Positions 1 through 6,988 of a stretch of DNA of 17,838 nucleotides are shown here, in pieces (position 1 is the stretch's first letter; each line of letters starts with the position of its first letter). Source of the stretch: CAZPMO01 sp964587515. Lineage in GTDB: Bacteria; Pseudomonadota; Alphaproteobacteria; MPNO01. Made by a program: the position numbers and the translations under genes. The stretch lies in contig CAZPMO010000098.1 of assembly GCA_964587515.1 (NCBI GenBank), positions 1-17,838 of the forward strand, given 5' to 3'. Under the pieces are notes generated by a model. That model saw nothing but the letters and a program-made list of their open reading frames with translations. It was not told the origin of the DNA and made no database searches.

Positions 1-248
1 CGGCGCGCGCCAAGGCCGATCCCGACAATGCCGCCCATGTGGGGGCGCCCATGCCGGGGGTGGTCATCGCGGTCGCGGTCGAGCCCGGCCAGCGCGTCGC
101 GCGCGGCGATCCGCTGCTGACCCTGGAAGCGATGAAGATGGAAACCGTGCTGCGCGCCGAGCATGACGGCGCCGTCGCCGAAATCCTCTCGCCGGTCGGC
201 GAAAACGTCGCTACCGACGATCTGCTGGTGGTGCTGGAGGAGGGGTGA
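1..248 (+). CDS. pyc: Biotin-carrier C-terminus of pyruvate carboxylase (5' end outside window)
   Basis: The open frame enters from the left edge (codons in phase with base 3) and stops with TGA at 246-248, so only about the last 81 residues are present. They form a biotinyl/lipoyl attachment domain. The biotin site EAMKMET has the modified lysine between two methionines, preceded by a GDPLLTLEAM strand and followed by the second beta repeat ending DDLLVVLEEG. The run HVGAPMPGVV just before the domain is typical of the end of single-chain pyruvate carboxylases, which turn pyruvate, bicarbonate and ATP into oxaloacetate; that is why pyruvate carboxylase is preferred. An acyl-CoA carboxylase biotin subunit remains possible because the catalytic domains lie off the window. 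It is convergent with the next gene, with only 9 bases between the two stops and no visible terminator. Confidence 0.8.
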   Translation, partial: ARAKADPDNAAHVGAPMPGVVIAVAVEPGQRVARGDPLLTLEAMKMETVLRAEHDGAVAEILSPVGENVATDDLLVVLEEG

Positions 249-257
249 CCCTCGCCG

Positions 258-1919
258 TCAGACCGAGCGATCCACCATCACGTCCAGCAGCATGGGCTTG
301 CCGGATGCAATCGCCGCGTCCAGCGCCGCGCGCACTTGGCTGGGCTCGGTGATCCGCTCCGCGTCCACGCCCATGGAGCGCGCGAGACCAACGAAATCGA
401 TCTCGGGCTCGACGAAATCCATGCCGATATAATTCTCGTTGCCGTGAAACGCCTTCAAGCGCTGCTTGATGATGCGATAGCCCTTGTTGTTGGCGATCAC
501 GAAGGTGATCGGCAGTTTCGCATTGGCCGCGGTCCAAAGCGCCTGGATCGAATACATCGCGCTGCCGTCGCCGATCACCGCGATCAGCGGCCGGTCGGGC
601 TGGGCGAGCTGGATGCCCACCGCGCCAGCGATGGCCCAGCCGATGCCGCCCGAGGCGTTGCCGTGATAGGAATAGCGGTCGCGAAAAGGAAAGAAATCCA
701 GCAGTCTCCAGGCGGTGGTCAGCCCCTCGTTCACCACCATCGCGTTGGGCGGCGCGGCGTCGACGATCTGCATCATCAGCCAGTCGCCGTCGATGGGCGC
801 GGTCTCGGCGTGGGCTGTCACTTCGGCGCGTCGTTGCGCCCGCTTCGCCAACCAGTTGGTTTCGGCCACCGCCGCCAGCCGGCGTTCCGCGATCGCCGCG
901 TGATCGGCGCCGCCCTTGGCTTCGATCGCCGGGTTCAGCGCGGCCAGGGTCTCCTTCACGTCGGCGCGGATCGCCATTTCGGTTGGGTAGTTCTTGCCCA
1001 ACTCCCAGTCGTCGAGGCAGATCTGCACGATGGGCATCTCTGTCGGCAGCGGATCGACCTCCGAATAGACCGACATGCGCAAAACATTGGCACCGACCGC
1101 GACGATCAAATCGTAGGGCGTCAGCACGTCGCGCACCTGTTTTTGGACGCGGCTCAATGCGCCCATGAACGCCGGATGCTCGGACGGAAAATGCGCGCCG
1201 TAAGGGATCGACTGCTGGTAGACGGGCGCGCCTAGCACTTCGGCCAGCCGCGCGATCTCGTCGAACGCATCGGAGGACACGATCTCGTTGCCGGCCATGA
1301 TCACCGGGTTCTCGGCGGCCAGCAGGCGCGCCGCCAGCGCTTCCAGCGCCGCGTCCGACGGGCGCGTCACGGAATCGACCCGCGTGCGGTGGCCGAGATC
1401 GATACCCGCCTCGTCGTTGAGGATATCGCCCGGCAGCGAGATGAATACCGGCCCGGTGGGCGGTGAGGTGGCGATCTTCGCGGCGCGGTGCACGATGCGG
1501 GGCAGATCTTCCAGCCGCGTGACCTCGACCGACCATTTCACCAGCGGCTCGGCAATCGGCACCAGCGGATCGTAGAGCAGCGGCTCGGTCAACCCGTGGC
1601 CCTGTTCCTGCTGACCGGCGGTCAGGATCATCGGGCTGCCGGTGAACTTCGCGTTGTAGAGCGAGCCCATCGCGTTGCCGAGACCGGGAGCCACATGGAC
1701 ATTGCAGGCGGTAAGTTCGCCCGACGCGCGCGAATAGCCGTCCGCCATGGCCACCACCAGCGATTCCTGGAGCGCGAGCACGAACTCCATGTCGGGATGC
1801 TCGCTCAACGCATGCATGATCGGCAGTTCGGTAGTGCCCGGGTTGCCGAACAGTTTGGTCACGCCCTCGTCTTTCAGCAGCGCAAGGAACGCGGAGCGGC
1901 CGGTGATCTGGTTTTGCAT
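258..1919 (-). CDS. ThDP-dependent decarboxylase/lyase, benzoylformate decarboxylase-like
   Basis: A 553-residue three-domain thiamine diphosphate enzyme. The N-terminal pyrimidine-binding domain has FGNPGTTELP (about 24-33) and the activating glutamate at E52 (LALQE), followed by NVHVAPGLGNAMG with H75. A central domain follows at about 190-330. The C-terminal domain carries the ThDP/Mg motif starting GDGS at 450 and ending at NN 477-478. Overall layout, length and the GNPGT/NVH blocks resemble benzoylformate decarboxylase (MdlC), which makes benzaldehyde from benzoylformate. H75 corresponds to the first catalytic histidine of that family. The region around 276-290 (VGANVLRMSVYSE), where MdlC has its second catalytic histidine, has none, so the exact reaction is uncertain. 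A carboligase or 2-hydroxyacyl-CoA lyase-like role is possible. The ATG at 1919-1917 shares one base with the stop of the upstream thiolase gene (TAATG), so translation is probably coupled. It is the last gene of the operon starting at 4722. Confidence 0.8.
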   Translation of the reverse strand: MQNQITGRSAFLALLKDEGVTKLFGNPGTTELPIMHALSEHPDMEFVLALQESLVVAMADGYSRASGELTACNVHVAPGLGNAMGSLYNAKFTGSPMILTAGQQEQGHGLTEPLLYDPLVPIAEPLVKWSVEVTRLEDLPRIVHRAAKIATSPPTGPVFISLPGDILNDEAGIDLGHRTRVDSVTRPSDAALEALAARLLAAENPVIMAGNEIVSSDAFDEIARLAEVLGAPVYQQSIPYGAHFPSEHPAFMGALSRVQKQVRDVLTPYDLIVAVGANVLRMSVYSEVDPLPTEMPIVQICLDDWELGKNYPTEMAIRADVKETLAALNPAIEAKGGADHAAIAERRLAAVAETNWLAKRAQRRAEVTAHAETAPIDGDWLMMQIVDAAPPNAMVVNEGLTTAWRLLDFFPFRDRYSYHGNASGGIGWAIAGAVGIQLAQPDRPLIAVIGDGSAMYSIQALWTAANAKLPITFVIANNKGYRIIKQRLKAFHGNENYIGMDFVEPEIDFVGLARSMGVDAERITEPSQVRAALDAAIASGKPMLLDVMVDRSV

Positions 1920-3148
1920 TATGCCTTCGCCTTTTTGTCCGTGACGTCGATCACCACCGCCATGCCGAGATCGCCGGCGGCGCAGCCCTCGAACAGGCCG
2001 ATGCCGCCGCCACGCAGCACCAGCTCCTCGATCAGCTCGATTACCGAGCGCATGCCGGTCGGGCCGTTGGGATGGCCCCAGATCAGCGAACAGCCGTAAT
2101 TGTTCATTTTCATCACATCAACGCCGGTCTCGGCGGCGAACACCAGATCGTTTACCGCGAACGGGTTGTGCGACTTGATGGCGTCGACCTGGTCGATCGA
2201 TATCCCCGCCGCCTCCAGCGCTTTTTTCGCCGCCGGCACCGGCGCCTTGGGCATGAACTTGGCCTCGACGCGCGCCTGGCCGGTGGCCAGCAATCTGATT
2301 TCGATGTTGGGGTCGGCTGAAAGTTCGCGCGCTTTTTCAGGTGTGGCGACGACGATGGCGGCGTTGCCGTCGGCGGGATGGGTCTGTCCCCCCAGCGTCA
2401 CCGAGCCTTCCTTGGTCACGGGCTTCAGACCGGCGAGTTTCTCGGCCGAGGTCGGGTAGATTCCTTCATCCGAGCCGAGGGTTCCCTTGGTCTTGCGGAA
2501 ACGTTTGTCGGGCACCTCGAAGGGCAGCGTCATATAGCGTTTGTGGAACGCCTCGTCGTCGGCCACCGCGTCCTGATACTGCTCGTAGCGCCTGAGCACC
2601 ACATCGTGCTGCATGGCGGTATCGATCTGCCATTCGCGGGCGCAGTTCTCGGCGGTCTCCACCATGCCCATATCGGCGAACGGCACCAGCCCGGTCTTGC
2701 CGGTGAAATTGTCCATCATGAAGAACTCGACATCGGGCATGCCGTTCATGTTGCCCGCGTCGGGGTAATGCATCACCGGCGCATTTGAGGTTCGGTCGCA
2801 GGCCAGCGACAGCGAACATGTGGCCGAGCCCAGTTCGATCTCCTGGGCCGAGGTCGCGAGGCAGCGCGCGCTGGTGGCGCAGGCCTGGCCGATGGTGGGG
2901 CCGCCGACCTCGGGCGCGCCGATCTCGGTCATCAGCCACGGCGCGCCGTGGAACGACGACATCTGCGGCGTGGTGGTGCCCATCACCGCGTGGTCGAAGT
3001 TCTCGGGCGCGATATCGCGCTTTTCCAGCGCGTCCTTCGCCACATGGGCGGCCAGCAGGATCGAATGAAGATGCGCGAGACTGCCCTGCCAGCGCGCGAA
3101 CGGCGACGACCAATAGGCACCATAGGGGATTTGGACGTTTGAAAACAT
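1919..3148 (-). CDS. Thiolase-family protein (acetyl-CoA C-acyltransferase-like)
   Basis: A 409-residue thiolase fold. The likely nucleophile is C90 in GQACATSARC. H327 in SHNPFAVND matches the family's NEAF-type loop, H359 lies in the conserved GHPNGPTG, and C389 in EGCAAGDLGMA is the C-terminal general base. All thiolase catalytic elements are therefore present. Such enzymes cleave 3-ketoacyl-CoA to acyl-CoA and acetyl-CoA or catalyse the reverse condensation. The block around 120-150 (rich in Met, Asn and Asp) and the CATS/CAAG wording differ from housekeeping PhaA/FadA enzymes and fit the diverse catabolic or SCP-x-like branch. The start ATG at 3148-3146 has an AGGA Shine-Dalgarno about 7 bases ahead. 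It lies 41 bases downstream of the acyl-CoA synthetase and overlaps the ThDP enzyme gene by one base, in one operon. The substrate is unknown; it is probably the product of the synthetase. Confidence 0.82.
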   Translation of the reverse strand: MFSNVQIPYGAYWSSPFARWQGSLAHLHSILLAAHVAKDALEKRDIAPENFDHAVMGTTTPQMSSFHGAPWLMTEIGAPEVGGPTIGQACATSARCLATSAQEIELGSATCSLSLACDRTSNAPVMHYPDAGNMNGMPDVEFFMMDNFTGKTGLVPFADMGMVETAENCAREWQIDTAMQHDVVLRRYEQYQDAVADDEAFHKRYMTLPFEVPDKRFRKTKGTLGSDEGIYPTSAEKLAGLKPVTKEGSVTLGGQTHPADGNAAIVVATPEKARELSADPNIEIRLLATGQARVEAKFMPKAPVPAAKKALEAAGISIDQVDAIKSHNPFAVNDLVFAAETGVDVMKMNNYGCSLIWGHPNGPTGMRSVIELIEELVLRGGGIGLFEGCAAGDLGMAVVIDVTDKKAKA

Positions 3149-3189
3149 GAATTATCCTGACTTTTTACCTGAGCCCTTTTTTGGCGGTC

Positions 3190-4722
3190 TTACCGAAGAC
3201 CTTTCAGGGCCAGCTTATCGATCTTGCCGGGGCCTGTCTTGGGCAGCGCGTCGAGAAACTCTATCGCGACCGGCACCTTGTAAGGCGCGAGGCGCTCGGC
3301 GCAATAGGCTATCAGCGTTTCTTCGTCGAGGCTTTCACCCGGCCGCAGCGCGACGCAGGCCTTCACCACCTCGCCCCTAAAATCATCGGGCGCGCCGACC
3401 GCCGCCGCCTCGAACACCGCCGGGTGCGCGTGCAGCACCTCGTCGATTTCGCGCGGATAGACGTTATAGCCGCCCACCAGGATCATCTCCTTCTTGCGGT
3501 CGACCAGGAAAAGGTAACCGTCCGCGTCGAGATAGCCGATATCGCCGGTATGAAGCCAGCCGTCGCGGATGGCGATCGCGGTTTCCTCCGACCGGTTGCG
3601 ATAGCCGTGGGTGAATTGCGGGCCGCGCACGCAAACCTCGCCACGCTCACCGGTGGGCAACGCGCGCTCGCCGGTCTCGATATCGACGATTTTGATCTCC
3701 GTCCTCGGGCTCGCGATCCCGGTCGACAGCAGCTTGCGTTGGCCTTTGGTGGGATTGCTGGCGATCGGCGCGCCTTCGGACATGCCGCAGCCCTCCAGCA
3801 TGGCGCAGCCGGTTCTCTCCTCCCATTCCTTCAACAGATCGCCCGGGCACGGCGCGCCGCCCGACAGGCAGTATTTCAGCGCCGTGAAATCGGTGGTCTC
3901 GACTTTGGGGTTGGCCAGCAGCCCGTAATAGAGCGCCGGCGGGCCGCCGGCGAACACGGTGACCGCGTGGCGCTCGAACTGCTCCAGCACGATCTCCGGC
4001 TTGTATTGCGGCACCATCACCAGCGTCGCCCGCATATAGAGGGGGAACACCACGGTGAAGTGATGGCCCCAGATATGGAACATGGGCGCAACGCTGAGGA
4101 TGCGCTCGGCGTCGAAATCCATGTCCCACAGCGAGGCGGTTTCCAGGCAATAGGCGATCATGGAGGAATGCCGATGCTCGGCGCCCTTGGGCACGCCGGT
4201 GGTGCCGCCGGTGAAGAACATCGACGCCGGATCGCCGGACCCCGGCAGATTTTCGGGCAGCGTGATCGCGGCATCGTCGATCCACCGCGCCAGCTCGATG
4301 CCGTCTTCGCCCAAGACCAACACGTGCGGGATGGCCACGGAAGCCGCCAGACCGCGCGCCTTTTCCGCGTTGGCCGCGTCGCAGACGATGACCACGGCCT
4401 CGGTGTCGTTCAACAACGGCGTCAGTTCGCGCTCGGTATAGGCGGGGTTGAGCGGCGCAACCTGGGCGCCGGCCGCCATACCGCCGAGCGAGGCCACCGC
4501 CATCTCGATGGAGTTCGCCATCATGATCGCGACCCGTCCGCCCGATGCGCCAAGAGGGGCCAGGCGCGCCGCCAGGCCGCCCACGGCGCGCGCATACTGA
4601 GCGAAGCTCACGCGCGCCTCACCACAGATCAGCGCGTCACGATCGGGCTGTTGGTGCGCCGCGGCACGGAGCGCGTGGATCAGCGTCGGGTAATCCGGCA
4701 GTCGGACCGAGTCCGATGTCAC
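3190..4722 (-). CDS. Acyl-CoA synthetase (AMP-forming)
   Basis: An ANL-superfamily ligase of 510 residues that activates a carboxylic acid with ATP and CoA through an acyl-adenylate. Visible motifs (numbered from the chosen start) are the phosphate loop FFTGGTTGVPKG (about 170-180), SVAPMFHIWG (about 210-219), the GCGMSEG adenine-binding block (about 311-317), HTGDIGYLD (about 391-399), the hinge region VDRKKEMI, and the C-terminal catalytic lysine K500 in PKTGPGKI. The frame stays open to a TTG at 4743. The GTG at 4722-4720 is preferred because GGGAGG sits at the right distance just upstream of it; for the TTG that same sequence would lie inside the coding region. The substrate class is not resolved; the family includes medium-chain, benzoate and cinnamate ligases. 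It is the first gene of the operon with the thiolase and ThDP enzyme, and divergent from the membrane protein gene at 4844. Confidence 0.88.
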   Translation of the reverse strand: MTSDSVRLPDYPTLIHALRAAAHQQPDRDALICGEARVSFAQYARAVGGLAARLAPLGASGGRVAIMMANSIEMAVASLGGMAAGAQVAPLNPAYTERELTPLLNDTEAVVIVCDAANAEKARGLAASVAIPHVLVLGEDGIELARWIDDAAITLPENLPGSGDPASMFFTGGTTGVPKGAEHRHSSMIAYCLETASLWDMDFDAERILSVAPMFHIWGHHFTVVFPLYMRATLVMVPQYKPEIVLEQFERHAVTVFAGGPPALYYGLLANPKVETTDFTALKYCLSGGAPCPGDLLKEWEERTGCAMLEGCGMSEGAPIASNPTKGQRKLLSTGIASPRTEIKIVDIETGERALPTGERGEVCVRGPQFTHGYRNRSEETAIAIRDGWLHTGDIGYLDADGYLFLVDRKKEMILVGGYNVYPREIDEVLHAHPAVFEAAAVGAPDDFRGEVVKACVALRPGESLDEETLIAYCAERLAPYKVPVAIEFLDALPKTGPGKIDKLALKGLR

Positions 4723-4843
4723 GATGTGTTTCCTCCCTGCCAAAAGGATATCACAAAACCCGATCCGGTTTTCGAGACCGACACCGCTTGAACTCGGCCC
4801 GGCTTCCGTGCGATCCAGTGCCGCGCCATTACACCGGTATTAC
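4723..4843. promoter_or_regulatory. Divergent intergenic region with an imperfect palindrome
   Basis: This 121-base spacer separates the acyl-CoA synthetase operon (leftward) from the membrane protein gene (rightward) and must hold at least the leftward promoter. An inverted repeat AAAACC-N6-GGTTTT lies at 4755-4772, about 33 bases ahead of the synthetase start, where a repressor could act. No convincing -35/-10 pair was found on either strand. The only clear signal is the GGGAGG ribosome-binding site of the synthetase at about 4733-4738. Confidence 0.35.
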
Positions 4844-6175
4844 ATGTCCGTTCTCCGCGCGATCGCGAAACCCGAGCATCTGCTGATCCTGATCTGGGCG
4901 CAGGTTCTGGCGGGGCTCGTATGGTCCGATCCCATGCTAGAGGCCGCCGGCGCGGTGTTGCTGGCCGTCTTCGTGGTGGCTTCCTTGCCTCGCCTGCGCC
5001 GCCAGACGCTGATTCTATGCGGCTTGCTGGCCATGGCGGCGGCGGCGCTGGCAATCGCATTCGATGCCTGGGACGCGGTGCCGCGCGCGATCGGCGGCGC
5101 GACGGTCTTCGCGGCGTTCTTCGGCACCATCATGGTGCTGCGCGCAACCGCCGACCGGCGACCCGAGACGGCGAATGCGCGTCGCCTGTTCGACCGCCTG
5201 GACACGGCGCAGCAATCAGGCGTCTTCCTGGTCGCCTCGCACGCGATCGGCGCGCTGCTGGTGGTTGGCGTGATGGCGATCCTCGCGCCGATCCGGGGCG
5301 CGGAAGCCCCCGACGAAAGCCGCCGCGAGGCCGCCGAGGTCTGTCAGCGCGGCATGTGTCTCGCGTCTCTCTGGTCGCCCTTTTGGGTCGCCATGGCGGT
5401 GGCGTCTCAGCATCTGCCGACGGTGCCGTTGTGGCAGGTGATGGCGCTTGGCTTGCCCATGGCGGCGGCCGGGCTGGCGCTGGCGCATCTGATGTATGCG
5501 CGCAATGTCGTGTGGGGCGATTTGTGGCGCGCGGTGTTGGCGCTGCGACCGGTCGGCGCGCCGGTCGCGATCTGCGCGGCGGTGATTACACTGCTGTCCG
5601 GCCTGACACACCTGTCGACGCTGCAATCGGTCGCCGCGGCGACGCCGGAGATTTGCGCGGCGGCGTTGTTGAGCCAGGGGCGTCGCGAATTTACCTCGGC
5701 CTTCGTGGCCGCCTATCGAGGCCTCGGCGGCGTCGCCGATGAGGTGGTGCTGATGACGGTGGCGCTGGCGCTCGGCCGGGTGCTGGAAGCGGTGCTGGCG
5801 GAACACGGCGTCACAGGCTGGATTGCCGGGCTCGGGCTCGCGCCCGCCTGGCTGATCGCGATCACCGTGGTGGCGATGACCCTGACCTCGCTGATCGGCA
5901 TTCATCAGGTGGTCTCGATGACGGTGGTGCTGGTGCTGTTCGCGCCGTTGAGCGCGGGGTTGGGCGACCTGATATTGATGGAGAGCGCGTTGATCGGTTG
6001 GGGCTTCGCCTCGATGGTCGGCATATCGGCGGTCTCGGTCGCCTCGGCCTCGACCATGTTCCGGGTGCCCATGGAACGCCTGGCGTTCGGCCCCAACCTG
6101 AAATTCGTCGCGGTCTACGGCGTCGGCGCGATATTGATTCTCGCCGTGGTCAATCGGCTGGTGTTCGCGGCGTGA
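4844..6175 (+). CDS. Polytopic membrane protein, possible ion-transporter-superfamily permease
   Basis: A very hydrophobic protein of 443 residues, with roughly ten to twelve membrane segments, little soluble sequence apart from about 100-125 and 150-170, and no signal peptide or known domain. Two similar stretches, one per half, can be seen: CLASLWSPFWVAMAV (about 168-182) and GFASMVGISAVSVASAS near the C-terminus. A TSLIGIHQVVSMTVV segment precedes the second. Paired small-residue re-entrant stretches of this kind are typical of the ion transporter superfamily (DASS, ArsB, DctM-like permeases). That assignment is inference; no substrate can be named. The ATG at 4844 is chosen because the upstream part of the frame is polar and proline-rich, but no Shine-Dalgarno is evident; a GTG at 4808 is an alternative. 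It is divergent from the acyl-CoA synthetase and convergent with the next gene, with a 1-base gap. Confidence 0.7.
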   Translation: MSVLRAIAKPEHLLILIWAQVLAGLVWSDPMLEAAGAVLLAVFVVASLPRLRRQTLILCGLLAMAAAALAIAFDAWDAVPRAIGGATVFAAFFGTIMVLRATADRRPETANARRLFDRLDTAQQSGVFLVASHAIGALLVVGVMAILAPIRGAEAPDESRREAAEVCQRGMCLASLWSPFWVAMAVASQHLPTVPLWQVMALGLPMAAAGLALAHLMYARNVVWGDLWRAVLALRPVGAPVAICAAVITLLSGLTHLSTLQSVAAATPEICAAALLSQGRREFTSAFVAAYRGLGGVADEVVLMTVALALGRVLEAVLAEHGVTGWIAGLGLAPAWLIAITVVAMTLTSLIGIHQVVSMTVVLVLFAPLSAGLGDLILMESALIGWGFASMVGISAVSVASASTMFRVPMERLAFGPNLKFVAVYGVGAILILAVVNRLVFAA

Positions 6176-6176
6176 G

Positions 6177-6896
6177 TCAGCGAGCCTTTCGGCGATAGGT
6201 CAACGAATTCGCGGGCGCCTCGACGCGCTCGTTGAAAACGACGGTTTTGCCTTCTTGCACGCGTAGGCTCAACGTGCCACGGGCGGAAATGTTCACCAGG
6301 TCGCAGGCGACCACGTGTTGCGCGGTAATGATCGCGGTGTTGTTGCCGCGACCGGCGTCTTCCATCTCCATGCGGCGAATTTTGCCGTTTCCCTGCATTA
6401 TATCGCAGTGGCCGCGGTACCTGATCGGCGGCGATCCCATTCCTATGACCATCATCTGCAACATCTTGTCCGGCGTGGCGGGTGGCGTGAAGGCTTTGCG
6501 ATTCATCGCGACGATGAAATAACGTCCCTTGTGTTGGCCATAGGGCACCCGCGTTCGCCCTGCCAGGACCACATATCCCAGCGGATTCAGATTGGGGCTG
6601 TATTCGAACGCGCCAATGATCTGGACCCCGTTGAAATCGTCGGGCAGCGGCTCCAGCGCGACCGAGGGGTTATCGTACTTGCTCAGCATTCGCCCGATGA
6701 TGCGTCGGTCATACATTTGCATGGTCTCGGGATCGACGCCTTTGAGATAAAACAGAGTTTTCAGCGCGGCCGGCTTGTTGGACGCCTTGAACGCGGTGCC
6801 GATCCTCGCGATAAATCCGTCACTGGTTTCGGCCTGCGCCGGAAAGGCGGCAAAAAAGAGCGCCGTGCAAAGGCAGGCGGCGGTGATGGCGCGCAT
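6177..6896 (-). CDS. Secreted protein of unknown function
   Basis: A 239-residue protein with a clear Sec signal peptide. Its start is MRAITAAC, followed by a hydrophobic core to about residue 18 and the cleavage motif AQA|ET after residue 22, so it should be exported to the periplasm. The mature part is basic and mixed alpha/beta in character, with a central stretch of aromatic and glycine residues (GYVVLAGRTRVPYGQHKGRY). Two cysteines in the mature chain (CDIMQGN and VACDLV) could form a disulfide. I recognise no family. The ATG at 6896 has GGAG about 8 bases upstream, inside a possible hairpin (6903-6927). It stands alone between a convergent membrane protein gene and hmgA, and nothing links it to the catabolic genes. 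Confidence 0.65.
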   Translation of the reverse strand: MRAITAACLCTALFFAAFPAQAETSDGFIARIGTAFKASNKPAALKTLFYLKGVDPETMQMYDRRIIGRMLSKYDNPSVALEPLPDDFNGVQIIGAFEYSPNLNPLGYVVLAGRTRVPYGQHKGRYFIVAMNRKAFTPPATPDKMLQMMVIGMGSPPIRYRGHCDIMQGNGKIRRMEMEDAGRGNNTAIITAQHVVACDLVNISARGTLSLRVQEGKTVVFNERVEAPANSLTYRRKAR

Positions 6897-6902
6897 GGGA
6901 TT

Positions 6903-6927
6903 TCTCCGTGTCCGAAGGTTACGGAGA
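6903..6927 (-). promoter_or_regulatory. Inverted repeat covering the ribosome-binding site of the secreted-protein gene
   Basis: On the minus strand, TCTCCGT (6927-6921) and ACGGAGA (6909-6903) form a perfect 7-bp stem with an 11-base loop. The 3' arm contains the GGAG Shine-Dalgarno of the gene starting at 6896, so folding would hide it. This could modulate translation or be coincidental. Confidence 0.3.
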
Positions 6928-6988
6928 TTCAGTAAAACCCAAGACCCTTAACGCGGCCTTGCGCGTCACGCGGTTGTGAACGCCGGTA

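Noticed and set aside
3181..4791. 536-codon open frame on the plus strand
   Set aside because: It lies antisense to the acyl-CoA synthetase, whose protein has complete family motifs. The antisense product is Arg/His/Gln-rich without any domain, a GC-rich shadow.
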